In this document: in pieces, positions 35,000-43,715 of the stretch
Position numbering within the stretch: the stretch's first letter is position 1
How the letters are laid out: each line of letters begins with the position of its first letter
Assembly (NCBI RefSeq): GCF_036046055.1
Contig: NZ_CP107939.1
Location: 1,178,001-1,242,000 of the forward strand
DNA from: Nocardia sp. NBC_00403
GTDB lineage: Bacteria > Actinomycetota > Actinomycetes > Mycobacteriales > Mycobacteriaceae
Reading direction: 5' to 3'
DNA: 64,000 nt
Translations under genes and position numbers: made by a program
Notes under the pieces: generated by a model
What the model saw: only the letters and a program-made list of their open reading frames with translations
What the model was told of the DNA's origin: nothing
Databases searched by the model: none

Positions 35000-36007
35000 T
35001 CACCGTGTGCTCGGCGTTGTCTGCCAGCGATCCTCGGCCGGGTTCCCCTCCACCACCGCCTCCTGCTCGAGCGCCGCGCGCCGACCCGCGCCGAACACAT
35101 AGACCAGGAACAAGACTTCGGCGACGAACCCGATCGCGATGCGCGCCGACGCCGGCAGCGGGCTCGGTGTGACGAAACCCTCCAGGAAGCCGGACACCAG
35201 CAGGACACCGACCAAGCCGAGCGCGATCACCGCGGTGGCTCGTCCCTGCCGCGCCACCGCCTCGAGCCTGCTGGCCCGACCCGGATCGATCAGCGTCCAG
35301 CCCAGCTTCAATCCGGCCCCGCCCGCGACGAAAACCGCGGTCAGCTCGAGCATCCCGTGCGGCAGGATGAACCCGAAGAACGAGTCGAGCCTGCCCGCCT
35401 CGGCCATGAGCCCGGCGCTGACACCCACATTGAGCGCGTTCATGAACAGCAGGTACACCGCTGGCAGGATCAGCACACCGGTGAACAACGCGATCGCCGA
35501 CACCCACGCGTTGTTCGTCCACACCTGCGCGGCGAACGCACCCTGCGGATGCTCCGAGTAGTAGGTCTCGAATTTGCCGCCCGGTTCGGTGAGTGCGTCG
35601 GTGTTGTCAGGGAGCCCGAGTAGGTCGTGCGCCGCACCGGACCCTTGTACCCACACCGCAAGCCCGGCCGACACCACAAGGAACACCGCCGCGACGCTTA
35701 TCCACCACGGCCAGGCCCGGTAGACCGCCGCCGGGAACCGGTGGGTGCAGAACCTGCCGATCTCCGCCCAGGTATCGGCCTTGGTGCCGAGCACCTTGCC
35801 CCGCGCCCGCGCCAGCAATGCGCTGAGCCCGGCGATGAGTTCGGGGTCGGGACTGTGCGACTGCAACCGAGCCAGCTGCTGTGAGGTCCGCCGGTACAGC
35901 GCAACGAGCTCGTCCGCCTCGGCGCCGCTCAGCGATCGTCGCCGGGCCAGATAGTCCAGCCGGTCCCAGGACCGCCGGTGGGTGTAGCTATACGCGTCGA
36001 CGTCCAT
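35000..36007 (-). CDS. SpoIIM (stage II sporulation protein M) family membrane protein
   Basis: A 335-residue protein; the ATG at 36007 has GGGAGG upstream. An N-terminal cytoplasmic helical region (1-90, DYLARRRSLSGAEADELVALYRR) precedes about five or six membrane spans. The central segment from TNNAWVSAIALF through FMNALNVGVSAG to GFILPHGMLEL carries the asparagine, glycine and HGxxE features typical of SpoIIM/DUF95 proteins. In non-sporulating actinobacteria this gene sits beside RDD, DUF58 and MoxR genes, as here, and probably belongs to the same envelope complex; its biochemical activity is unknown. It is divergent from the RDD gene across 42 bp. Confidence 0.85.
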   Translation of the reverse strand: MDVDAYSYTHRRSWDRLDYLARRRSLSGAEADELVALYRRTSQQLARLQSHSPDPELIAGLSALLARARGKVLGTKADTWAEIGRFCTHRFPAAVYRAWPWWISVAAVFLVVSAGLAVWVQGSGAAHDLLGLPDNTDALTEPGGKFETYYSEHPQGAFAAQVWTNNAWVSAIALFTGVLILPAVYLLFMNALNVGVSAGLMAEAGRLDSFFGFILPHGMLELTAVFVAGGAGLKLGWTLIDPGRASRLEAVARQGRATAVIALGLVGVLLVSGFLEGFVTPSPLPASARIAIGFVAEVLFLVYVFGAGRRAALEQEAVVEGNPAEDRWQTTPSTR

Positions 36008-36049
36008 TGGTTGCCTCCCTCACCACCGGTCGGAAGAATGCTATTCGAC

Positions 36050-36844
36050 ATGGCTGAATTCACTACCGGCGAAGCGGTCGCGCTCGAGCTGCCGATCGCC
36101 CGGATCCCCACCAGAGCGACTGCTTTCCTCATCGATGTCGTGGTGCAGTTCGCGCTGGGTTGCTCGCTGTTGTTCGCGGCCGCCGCAGTGCTGGCCACCG
36201 CGGGCGCGGACTCGGCGTGGATGGATGTGGCGGCGCTGGTGGCGATCGTCGGGGTGCTCATCGGCTACCCGGTTGCCTGCGAAACCCTGATGCACGGGCG
36301 CACGGTCGGCAAGGTGATGATCGGCCTGCGGGTGGTGCGCGCCGACGGCGGACCGATCGATTTCCGGCATGCGCTCACCCGCGGCCTTGCGGGTGGCATC
36401 GTCGATTTCTGGGTCCTCGGCGGCTTCGGCGCCATCGCGGTGCTCACCTCGATGTGTTCCCCGAACGCGCGCCGCATCGGTGACGTGCTCGCCGGAACCG
36501 TTGTGGTGCATGCCCAGACGAGCCTGCCGCGGCCCGCGCTCGCCACCGCCCCGCCCTGGCTCGCAGGCTGGGCCGGACAGCTCGACCTCTCCGGCCTCCC
36601 CGAGGATCTCGCGCTTTCGGTGCGTCAATACCTGACACGGGTCCGCACGCTCACTCCGGCCGTGCAGGCGAATCTCGGCCAGGCGCTTGTCAGCGCGCTC
36701 TGCGAGCGGCTGCAGATTCGGCCGCCGCTGGGTTATCCGCCGGTGCAGGTGCTCGGCGCGGTGATCGCCGAACGCCAACGCCGGGCACTGCCTGCCGCAC
36801 CGGCGGCTGTCTCACCGTTCGCCATGGTCGCTATCCGCGGTTAG
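36050..36844 (+). CDS. RDD family membrane protein
   Basis: A 264-residue protein read from the ATG at 36050 (MAEFTTGEAVALELPIAR), which matches the usual family start; an ATG at 36038 is the alternative but its GGAAG is only 2 nt away. The RDD hallmarks are present: IPTRATAFLIDVVVQ with the Arg and Asp, two spans at about 25-50 and 58-80, GKVMIGLRVVRADG, and a third span at WVLGGFGAIAVLTSMC, followed by RRIGDVLAGTVVV. The C-terminal 90 residues are soluble. In the moxR neighbourhood it likely works with the SpoIIM-like protein. Function is unknown; some RDD proteins act in cation/proton exchange. Confidence 0.85.
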   Translation: MAEFTTGEAVALELPIARIPTRATAFLIDVVVQFALGCSLLFAAAAVLATAGADSAWMDVAALVAIVGVLIGYPVACETLMHGRTVGKVMIGLRVVRADGGPIDFRHALTRGLAGGIVDFWVLGGFGAIAVLTSMCSPNARRIGDVLAGTVVVHAQTSLPRPALATAPPWLAGWAGQLDLSGLPEDLALSVRQYLTRVRTLTPAVQANLGQALVSALCERLQIRPPLGYPPVQVLGAVIAERQRRALPAAPAAVSPFAMVAIRG

Positions 36845-36862
36845 TGTCTACCGCCGCGGCGC

Positions 36863-38176
36863 TCACATAGTTCCGGACTGCTTCAGTTCGAGGTACTCGT
36901 CGGCCAAGGCCTCCGGCAGGTGGTCCGGTGGTGCGGAGACGACCGCGATTCCCCTGCGGCGCAGCGAGTCCTGCACCAGCGCGCGCTCGGCGAGGATGGT
37001 CTCCGCGGTGGCGGCGAGGTAGAGGTCGGCGCTGGTGTCGCGGCGCGCGGCGGCCGCGGCGATCTCGGGGTCGGTGACGGAGACGATCAAGACCCGGTGC
37101 CGTTGGGCGAGCACGGGCAGCACCGGAAGCAGGTTCTCCTGCACCGCGGCGCCGTCGAGGCTGGTGAACCAGACCACCAGGCTGCGGCGGCGGGTGCGTT
37201 GGATGGTCGCGCGGACCATTCCCGCGCTGTCGGTGTCGACAAGGGCGGGGCTGATGCCCGCCATCGCGTGCATCAGCTTCAGCTGCAACCCTTTTCCACC
37301 GACACCGCGAACCTCCGCCCGGACCTTCCTATCGAAGGCGAGCAGATCCACCGAATCGCCCGCCGCGGCGGCCAGCCCGCCGAGCAGCAGGGCGGCCTCG
37401 ATGCTCGCGTCCAGTCGGGTGCCGTCGTCGATGTGCCCAGGACTGCCGACCCGGCCGGCACTGATGCGGCCGGTGTCGAGCAGCATCAGCATGTGCCGGT
37501 TGCGTTCCGGACGCCAGGTGCGCACCAGCACATCGGTAGCTCGTGCGGTGGCGCGCCAGTCGATGGACCGCACGTCGTCGCCCGGGACGTACTCACGGAA
37601 CGAGTCGAACTCGGTGCCCTGGCCGCGCAGGTTCGCGACATTGCGACCCTCGAGATGTTGCAGCCGTTTCACTTTCGACTGCATCAGGCGTTCGCTGCGG
37701 AACGGCGGCAGCGCGCGCACCCGCGCGGGCACGCTGCGCCGGGTCTGCCTGCCCGCGATGCCCAGCGGGCCGATCAGACGCAGCGTGACCGGGCCCGCCG
37801 CTCGATCGCCGCGGTAGGTCGGCGTGAGCGTGGTGTGCAAGCGTGTCCGCGTGTTGTGCGCCAGATCCAGTCGGTGCGCGCGGTGCGCGGCGCGTGCGCT
37901 GCCGGGCCAGTCGTCCCACAGGGTGCCGCGCACGGTGCGGGTTCCGCTGTTGAGCACGACGAGCTCCACCTCGGTGCTGCGGCCGAGGCGGACGACGGTC
38001 AGCGGTGCTCTGCTGAGAGTGAGGTCGCGCGGGCGTGCGACCGAGCCCATATCGACGAGCACAGCGGCGGCAAGCGCACTTGTCATCGAGGCGACCCCGA
38101 GCCAGGTCGGCATGACGAAGACGACGAACAGCGCGACCACCGCGCCCGCGGCGGCCAGCCGACCGGTGACGACCAC
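36863..38176 (-). CDS. DUF58 protein (MoxR-associated, vWA-like domain)
   Basis: A 437-residue protein. Two N-terminal membrane spans (about 5-45) are followed by a beta-rich extracytoplasmic stretch and then the DUF58 signature EFDSFREYVPGDDVRSIDW, with LVRTWRPERNRHMLMLLDTG leading into a vWA-like fold (MLMLLDTGR resembles a MIDAS start). Family members partner with MoxR AAA+ ATPases, which remodel or insert metal or cofactor into client proteins. The start lies 3 bp after the moxR stop, so the two are co-transcribed and very likely co-translated. The client is not known. Confidence 0.9.
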   Translation of the reverse strand: MVVTGRLAAAGAVVALFVVFVMPTWLGVASMTSALAAAVLVDMGSVARPRDLTLSRAPLTVVRLGRSTEVELVVLNSGTRTVRGTLWDDWPGSARAAHRAHRLDLAHNTRTRLHTTLTPTYRGDRAAGPVTLRLIGPLGIAGRQTRRSVPARVRALPPFRSERLMQSKVKRLQHLEGRNVANLRGQGTEFDSFREYVPGDDVRSIDWRATARATDVLVRTWRPERNRHMLMLLDTGRISAGRVGSPGHIDDGTRLDASIEAALLLGGLAAAAGDSVDLLAFDRKVRAEVRGVGGKGLQLKLMHAMAGISPALVDTDSAGMVRATIQRTRRRSLVVWFTSLDGAAVQENLLPVLPVLAQRHRVLIVSVTDPEIAAAAARRDTSADLYLAATAETILAERALVQDSLRRRGIAVVSAPPDHLPEALADEYLELKQSGTM

Positions 38177-38179
38177 GAG

Positions 38180-39166
38180 CTACACCGGGACCGGGACCGA
38201 CAGCAGCAGCGACGACATCACGCCCTCGGTCGTCACCCCGTCCAGCTCCGCCTCGGGTCGCAGGTGCAGGCGGTGTCGCAGCACCGCAACCGCCACCGAT
38301 TTCACGTCGTCGGGCGTCACGAAGCCGCGCCCGTTGAGCCAGGCGAACGCGCGCGCGGCCGCCATCAGGGCGGTGGCGCCGCGCGTGGACGCACCGTGCT
38401 GGACGGCGGGTGAAGTGCGGGTGGCCCGGCAGATGTCCACGGTGTAGGCGAGCACCTCCGGGCTGATGGTGACGTGCGAGACCGCGGCCCGGCCTGCGGC
38501 GATATGTGCCGGTCCCGCGACCGGCCGCAGCCCGGCGGCGGCCAGATCGCGCGGGTCGAATCCGCCGGCGTGCCGCTGCAGGATGCGGAATTCGTCATCG
38601 CGACCGGGCAATTGGATGTCGACCTTGAACAGGAACCGGTCCAGCTGCGCCTCCGGCAACGGGTAGGTGCCCTCTTGCTCGATGGGGTTCTGGGTGGCGA
38701 CCACCACGAACGGATCGGGCAGCGGCCGTGGCTTGCCGTCGACCGAGACCTGGCGCTCCTCCATGGATTCCAGCAGCGCGGACTGCGTCTTCGGCGGGGT
38801 GCGGTTGATTTCGTCGGCAAGCAGCAGATTGGTGAACACCGGCCCGTGCCGGAAGGTGAACTCCGCCGAGTGCGGGTCGTAGATCTGCGAGCCGGTGACA
38901 TCGGCGGGCATCAGGTCCGGTGTGAACTGGACGCGGGCATGCTCGAGGTCCAACGCTGTCGCCAACGCCCGAACCAGCAGCGTTTTCGCCACGCCGGGTA
39001 CACCTTCCAACAGCACGTGGCCGCGGCACAGCAGCGCGAGAACCAGGTACATGATCGCGGTGTCATTGCCGACTACCGCTTTACCGATCTCGGCGCGCAG
39101 CGCGGCGAACGCAGCACCCGCCTCTTCGGCGGTGGGGGTGTGGTTGGTGTTGGTCATGCTGGTCAT
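38180..39166 (-). CDS. moxR: MoxR family AAA+ ATPase
   Basis: A 328-residue protein with Walker A GVPGVAKT, Walker B LLADEINR, sensor 1 VVATQNPIEQEG and an arginine-rich lid with TRGATALMAAARAFAW, all in the usual MoxR order and length. It would assemble as a hexamer in the cytoplasm and act as a chaperone with the DUF58 protein encoded immediately downstream. The ATG at 39166 is preceded by GGAGG. That GGAGGTCGGATGA stretch also occurs at the stop of the upstream gene, 359 bp away, with five 72-bp repeats between; see the repeat entry. Gene order resembles the mycobacterial moxR2 region. Confidence 0.92.
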   Translation of the reverse strand: MTSMTNTNHTPTAEEAGAAFAALRAEIGKAVVGNDTAIMYLVLALLCRGHVLLEGVPGVAKTLLVRALATALDLEHARVQFTPDLMPADVTGSQIYDPHSAEFTFRHGPVFTNLLLADEINRTPPKTQSALLESMEERQVSVDGKPRPLPDPFVVVATQNPIEQEGTYPLPEAQLDRFLFKVDIQLPGRDDEFRILQRHAGGFDPRDLAAAGLRPVAGPAHIAAGRAAVSHVTISPEVLAYTVDICRATRTSPAVQHGASTRGATALMAAARAFAWLNGRGFVTPDDVKSVAVAVLRHRLHLRPEAELDGVTTEGVMSSLLLSVPVPV

Positions 39167-39175
39167 CCGACCTCC

Positions 39176-39534
39176 TGTGTCGTGCCGGGGTTACCGCACC
39201 CCATCGGCGGCGTGAGCGCTCGGCGACGATGTCCCATCCACCCTCTGCTGTCGTGTGGGTGATTCCGTAACCCGACTACGCGGATGGGCGCTGGTTGGTG
39301 ATGTCTCGTCCGCCCTCCGGTGTCGTGTGGGTGATTCCGTAACCCGACTACGCGGATGGGCGCTGGTTGGTGATGTCTCGTCCGCCCTCCGGTGTCGTGT
39401 GGGTGATTCCGTAACCCGACTACGCGGATGGGCGCTGGTTGGTGATGTCTCGTCCACCCTCCGGCGTCGCGCGGGTGATCCGGTGACCCCACCAGGTGGA
39501 CGAGCGTTGGGTGATGATGTCTCATCCGACCTCC
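39176..39534 (-). repeat. Five tandem 72-bp repeats between the DUF4129-like gene and moxR
   Basis: Reading on the minus strand, units start at 39534, 39462, 39390, 39318 and 39246 (the last is 71 bp). The three middle copies are almost identical (for example one G/A change at about 39456); the first and last are diverged but align end to end. Each unit begins with a GGAGG ribosome-site-like word followed by GGATGAG (first copy), GGACGAG (middle copies) or GGATGGG (last). The array lies wholly within one presumed operon and overlaps the last codons of the upstream gene. ORFs crossing it in several frames encode only repetitive peptide and are not considered genes. Confidence 0.95.
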
Positions 39535-40607
39535 GCCTCGATCCATTCGAGTTGTGCGGCAACAAGATGCAAGGTGTCCGTGTCGGACACCGGACCGTAC
39601 AGGGTCGAGCCGACCATGCTCGGGTCTGCGCCGATGCGTGTGCTGACTGCGGCGATCAGTCGGTCCGGAGTGGTTTCGGCGGTGGCGCCGAGGTGCGGGC
39701 GGATGCGGCGCAGGGTCGCCGCGCGCAGCTTCGACGCGACATGTTCGTAGTCCTTCGATCGGCGATACAGCGCGGCCTGCCCGGCGAGCAGTTCGTTCGC
39801 CGCGACCTCGACCGGCCGCGGCTCACCAACGAGCGCGCCGCGGCGGCGGGCCCGCCACCACACCAATAGCGCTGCGGCGATCAAGAACTGGAGTCCGCCG
39901 AAGGCGACCGGTCCAGGTAGTCGGCTGAAGATGGAATCCTGGCCTGCGCCGGCACTGGGTGCGTCGATGTCCGGGCTGTCGGGGTAGTCCGTCGGCGGCG
40001 GGATCCGCGGCGGTTTCTGCGGTGTCTGGGGGTCCGGCGCACCACAGGCGTTCAGCATCGCGTAGAGCAGCAGCAGGAGTACGACCACGCCCGCGAGACC
40101 AACCCAGAACTTCGGGCTGCGAAGCAGTTCCGGCAGTGGGGGCCGTTGCCTGCGCGTTCGCGGTGGTTTCTCGGTGACCGCCACTTCGGCAGGTTCCGGT
40201 GCGGGCGGCGGCGCGGCACCGGAGTATCGGTCGGCATATTCGAGGCTGCGGTATTCATCTTCGGTGGCGTGCCTGCCGCCGTAGACGATTTCGTCGAAAC
40301 TGTAAGCAGCGGGATGGAGTTCGGTCGCGGCCTCGAGCGGTAGCACGGTGGTGGCGTCGTCGGCGGTCTCCCGTGCAGTGCGCGAGCGACGTACCTCGAG
40401 TAGGCCGCCCTGCTCGAGCCCGCGCAGCACGGCGCGGAAGCGTTCGCGCAGCGCGGCATCGAAGTCACGGTGCTCGGCGGCCGACTCGGCGGCGGCGCGA
40501 TGATGCGCGGCCGCGCCGAGCCGAGGCGGCGGTGGGGCCGCCGGCTCGTGCACCGGAGGCCAGGGCTCGGGGGTGAGGTTGTCGGTCGGGTGCTCGGCGT
40601 CGGTCAT
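39522..40607 (-). CDS. DUF4129-type membrane-anchored protein
   Basis: A 361-residue protein. Residues 1-35 are Pro-rich and disordered. Residues about 38-85 (EHRDFDAALRERFRAVLRGLEQ) match the helical DUF4129 pattern. A membrane span lies at about 168-187 (FWVGLAGVVVLLLLLYAML), followed by a Pro-rich linker, a second span near 236-253, and a soluble C-terminus (NELLAGQAALYRRSKDYEHVASKLRA) like that of DUF4350/Rv3691-type proteins. It seems to combine parts that are separate genes elsewhere, which I infer from memory only. The start overlaps the preceding gene by 4 bp (ATGA). Its stop is embedded in the first 72-bp repeat. Confidence 0.78.
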   Translation of the reverse strand: MTDAEHPTDNLTPEPWPPVHEPAAPPPPRLGAAAHHRAAAESAAEHRDFDAALRERFRAVLRGLEQGGLLEVRRSRTARETADDATTVLPLEAATELHPAAYSFDEIVYGGRHATEDEYRSLEYADRYSGAAPPPAPEPAEVAVTEKPPRTRRQRPPLPELLRSPKFWVGLAGVVVLLLLLYAMLNACGAPDPQTPQKPPRIPPPTDYPDSPDIDAPSAGAGQDSIFSRLPGPVAFGGLQFLIAAALLVWWRARRRGALVGEPRPVEVAANELLAGQAALYRRSKDYEHVASKLRAATLRRIRPHLGATAETTPDRLIAAVSTRIGADPSMVGSTLYGPVSDTDTLHLVAAQLEWIEAEVG

Positions 40608-41470
40608 CGTGCCTCCGGCACTCGAATATCGAGTCCCTCACGGCGGCAACGCCGATCCACATACGACACCACGCGTGTCGCCGCCTCGACGACCTCACCG
40701 AAGGCGACGATCAACAGCACCGCCGAGGTGGTGAGCACGATGACCTGCCAGCGGTGCGTGCCCGAGAAATCCGAGAGGAACCACGGGATGCCGAGCAATG
40801 GCACGGCCAGCAGCACCGTCAGGCCGCGCTGGCACAGCCACAACCCCGCTGTCGGCCACTCCGCTCCGGCGACGAGCAGTTGCGAACGCGCCACCGCCGT
40901 GGCGTGCGAGGCCCGCTCGACGAACATCACCGGCACCGCGACGAACCGCTGGGCCCGCAGGTAACCGAGCCACAGCAGCCCGAGCGGGAAAGTGACGACA
41001 AGAACGCTGCCCAGCGCCAGCACGCTCACCCCGACCAGCGTGAACAGCACGTGGAATACCAGCAGGGGCGTGCCGACGGTCGCCGTCCTGCGCAGCGCGG
41101 TGCGCCACCCGATCGGGGATCCGGCGACACCGGCAAGCCCGATGGTGACCGTCAGCCCGCGCAGCACGAATCGCAGCAACCAGGCGCAGGCCGCCGTCGA
41201 CAGAATCGCAGCCCATCGGGTGCCCTGGTCGGAGCCGTGCGTCAGGTGCGACACGCCAGCGGTGATCGCGACAACGATCAGCTCGGCGACGACCAATCCG
41301 ACCACCGTCGAGCAGGCCAGTACGACGATGTTCGCCTGGATCAGCGCGAACGGCTCGTCGAGCAGTTCACGAAAGCGCAGTGGACGGATCGGTACCGTCG
41401 GCCCAGGTGACCCTGGTGATGGATGATCTCCCGCCCCGACGGCACCGGCCTGCTCGGCGGCTGGTTGCAC
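40604..41470 (-). CDS. Polytopic membrane protein, first gene of the moxR operon
   Basis: A 288-residue protein with a Pro/Gly-rich N-terminus, then PIRPLRFRELLDEPFALIQAN, and about six hydrophobic spans (near 48-72, 86-106, 135-160, 163-172, 213-232 and 240-262). The FRELLDEPFALIQAN start resembles glycerophosphoryl-diester-phosphodiesterase-type membrane domain proteins that often precede DUF4129 genes in actinobacteria. It overlaps the next gene by 4 bp (ATGA), indicating translational coupling. No enzymatic motif is visible. Probable membrane component of the MoxR/DUF58 system. Confidence 0.8.
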   Translation of the reverse strand: MQPAAEQAGAVGAGDHPSPGSPGPTVPIRPLRFRELLDEPFALIQANIVVLACSTVVGLVVAELIVVAITAGVSHLTHGSDQGTRWAAILSTAACAWLLRFVLRGLTVTIGLAGVAGSPIGWRTALRRTATVGTPLLVFHVLFTLVGVSVLALGSVLVVTFPLGLLWLGYLRAQRFVAVPVMFVERASHATAVARSQLLVAGAEWPTAGLWLCQRGLTVLLAVPLLGIPWFLSDFSGTHRWQVIVLTTSAVLLIVAFGEVVEAATRVVSYVDRRCRREGLDIRVPEAR

Positions 41471-41530
41471 GGGGCCGAGTCTAGAGCGTGCCGGGCGGCT
41501 TCGCCGGGAGCGGAGCGGGAACCTCGCCGC

Positions 41531-42076
41531 TCAGCGTTCGAGAAGGCGATCCACGACGGCCCGGTACCGCTGCGGCTCGATGGGCGGCAAACCGAGCAGA
41601 GCCCGCAGGTACACACCGTCGCCGACCAGCCGGACGATGTCGGCGCGCACCGGGTCGTCGATTTCCTCGTCGAGGCCGGTCGACCAGGCGTTCAGCATTT
41701 CGGTGAGTGCCTGCTGCACCTCGTCGGTGTCCGGGCCGGAGCTGGCATCGATGGTGCGCATGGTCGCGAGCATGGATCGGTAGACCTCGAGTTCCACCGC
41801 TTCCGCGGCGTCATCGGGGTTCGGGGTCTGTAGGTACCACTCGGCGACCGAGGTGCCGTGCGCGACGGCGTCGCCCAGGTGCTGTTCGGCGCGTTCGCCG
41901 AGGCGTCTGACCAGGCCGGCGAGCAGGGCGTCCTTGCTCTTGAAGTGGTAGAGCAGGCCGCCTTTGGAGACGCCGGCGGTCGCGGCGACGCTCTCCAGCG
42001 TCACCTGGGACATGCCCTTTTCCAGCAGCAGAGTTTCGAGCGCGTCCAGGATGCGGTCGCGGGTGGTTGCCGTCAC
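41531..42076 (-). CDS. TetR family repressor of the adjacent efflux pump
   Basis: A 181-residue regulator from a GTG at 42076; the longer frame is promoter DNA. The HTH is typical: TTRDRILDALETLLLEKG, then VTLESVAATAGVSKGGLLYHF. A TATAGT -10 (42084-42089, minus strand) sits 8 nt before the GTG and there is no ribosome site, so the mRNA is probably leaderless. Two TACCGTC-type palindromes lie in the 88 bp shared with the divergent MFS gene, one touching its own -10. Inferred role: drug-responsive autorepressor of the pump, similar in concept to LfrR in mycobacteria. Confidence 0.88.
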   Translation of the reverse strand: MTATTRDRILDALETLLLEKGMSQVTLESVAATAGVSKGGLLYHFKSKDALLAGLVRRLGERAEQHLGDAVAHGTSVAEWYLQTPNPDDAAEAVELEVYRSMLATMRTIDASSGPDTDEVQQALTEMLNAWSTGLDEEIDDPVRADIVRLVGDGVYLRALLGLPPIEPQRYRAVVDRLLER

Positions 42077-42087
42077 TTGTATGACTA

Positions 42088-42133
42088 TACCGGCTGGACG
42101 GTAATGTAGATCTACTGTACCGTCTGGACGGTA
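42088..42133. promoter_or_regulatory. Twin TetR operators around a central palindrome
   Basis: TACCGGC-TG-GACGGTA (42088-42103, one mismatch between arms) and TACCGTC-TG-GACGGTA (42118-42133, perfect) have centres 30 bp apart, about three helical turns, and flank GTAGATCTAC (42106-42115), itself a perfect palindrome. They cover the divergent promoters of the TetR and MFS genes. Confidence 0.8.
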
Positions 42134-42164
42134 AGAAACCCCGCGACGAGAGTCGGGAAAGTCG

Positions 42165-43715
42165 ATGAGCACACAGACCACGAAGGACACCCGGAACGAT
42201 TTCGGGCCGGCGACGGGGATCACCGCCCCGCCCCGCGCCACCACCCGCGACTGGGTCGGCCTCGCCGTGCTCGCACTCGCGCTGCTGCTGCTCGCCGTCG
42301 ACGCCACGGTGCTCGACCTCGCGGTGCCAGCGATCAGCGCCGATCTGACGCCGACCACACCGCAGCTGCTGTGGATCATCGACGTGTATTCGTTCGTCCT
42401 CGCCGGTCTGCTGGTGGTGATGGGCAACCTCGGCGACCGGATCGGGCGGCGCCGGCTACTGCTGATGGGTGGCGTCGGCTTCGCGGTCGCGTCGGCGATC
42501 GCGGCATGGTCGGTTTCGCCCGAGATGCTCATCGCCGCCCGCGTGCTGCAAGGTGTCGCCGGTGCGACCCTGATGCCCGCAACGCTGGGTTTGATCCGCT
42601 CGATGTTCCTCGATCCGCGCCAGCGCACGGTCGCCATCGCGGTCTGGAGTGCGATGGCGGGCGGTGGCGCGGCGGCAGGTCCGCTATTGGGCGGCTGGCT
42701 GCTCGAGCACTACTGGTGGGGCTCGGTGTTCCTGGTGAACCTGCCGGTCATGCTGGCACTGCTGGTGCTCGGCCCGGTCCTCCTGCCGGAATCCCGTGAT
42801 CCGAACCCCGGCCGGTTCGATCTGCCGAGTGCCGCGCTGTCCATGCTGGCCCTGGTGCCGGTGGTGTACGCGGTCAAGGAGAGCGCTGCCCACGGTCCCA
42901 GCCTGGGAATGGTCGGCATCGGTGCGATCGGCGTGCTCGCCGGTGTGCTGTTCGTGCATCGGCAGCGCGGTCTCGAGCACCCGATGATCGATCTGAAGCT
43001 GTTTGCAGTGCCGAGGTTTCGCATCGCGGTGCTCACCAGCCTGCTTTCGGTGTTCGCGCTGGCCGGCGAGCTGTTCTTCGCCTCGCAGTACCTGCAACTC
43101 GTGCTCGGCCACTCGCCCTTGGAGGCGGGCCTGCTGCTGTTGCCCGGTCTTGCGGCCAACGTGATCGCGGCGCTCGCGTCCGCATGGTTGGTGCGGTATC
43201 TGCGGCCCGGCCTGGTGCTCAGTGGTTCGCTGCTGGTTGCGGCGATGGGTTCGGCACTATTCCTGCTACTCGGCGCCGATGCGACGAGCAACGTGACATT
43301 CATCGTCGCCTTCCTGTTCACCGGCGCCGGTGTCGGTGTCTCGCTGACGATCTCGTCGGATCTGGTGGTCAGCTCCGCGCCCGCGGCGCGAGCCGGTGCG
43401 GCGGCGGCGGTCTCGGAAACGGCGTACGAGACCGGCATCGCGCTGGGCGTTGCGGTGCTCGGCAGCGTGGTCATGGCGGTATTCCGCAACGGCCTCGAGC
43501 TGTCGCAGATCCCTGCCGAGCATGCGGAAACCGCGTCCGAATCCCTGGGCGGTGCCACAGAAGTAGCGCGTGGACTACCGGAATCCGTCGGTGCCGAGTT
43601 CCTGACCTCGGTGCACGAGGCGTTCGTCTCGGGCATCCACATCGCGGCCATCGGCACTTCGGCGGTGATGCTCCTCGCCGCGTCGGTGGCGTTCCGGCTG
43701 CGGGTCCGGTCGTAG
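42165..43715 (+). CDS. MFS drug exporter, DHA2 (14-TM, LfrA/QacA-like)
   Basis: A 516-residue protein with about 14 hydrophobic segments. Motif D1-like LAVDATVLDLAVPAI lies in the first span, motif A GNLGDRIGRRRLLL follows, and the antiporter motif C region LQGVAGATLMPATLG is intact; these define DHA2 proton-driven multidrug exporters. Acidic residues in spans suit cationic drugs, as in LfrA and QacA. The ATG at 42165 has GGGAAAG upstream. Expression should be held down by the divergent TetR through the two operators in the shared region and induced by a pump substrate. Confidence 0.9.
   Translation: MSTQTTKDTRNDFGPATGITAPPRATTRDWVGLAVLALALLLLAVDATVLDLAVPAISADLTPTTPQLLWIIDVYSFVLAGLLVVMGNLGDRIGRRRLLLMGGVGFAVASAIAAWSVSPEMLIAARVLQGVAGATLMPATLGLIRSMFLDPRQRTVAIAVWSAMAGGGAAAGPLLGGWLLEHYWWGSVFLVNLPVMLALLVLGPVLLPESRDPNPGRFDLPSAALSMLALVPVVYAVKESAAHGPSLGMVGIGAIGVLAGVLFVHRQRGLEHPMIDLKLFAVPRFRIAVLTSLLSVFALAGELFFASQYLQLVLGHSPLEAGLLLLPGLAANVIAALASAWLVRYLRPGLVLSGSLLVAAMGSALFLLLGADATSNVTFIVAFLFTGAGVGVSLTISSDLVVSSAPAARAGAAAAVSETAYETGIALGVAVLGSVVMAVFRNGLELSQIPAEHAETASESLGGATEVARGLPESVGAEFLTSVHEAFVSGIHIAAIGTSAVMLLAASVAFRLRVRS

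Noticed and set aside
34647..35102. 151-codon ORF in the gene-free island
   Set aside because: It overlaps the end of the SpoIIM-like gene on the other strand, runs through the helices and a terminator-like stem, and has no recognisable sequence features.
39255..39869. Repetitive ORF with units like VTRLRGWALVGDVSS across the 72-bp array
   Set aside because: The array is a multiple of three, so several frames stay open; no start context and the peptide has no known fold.
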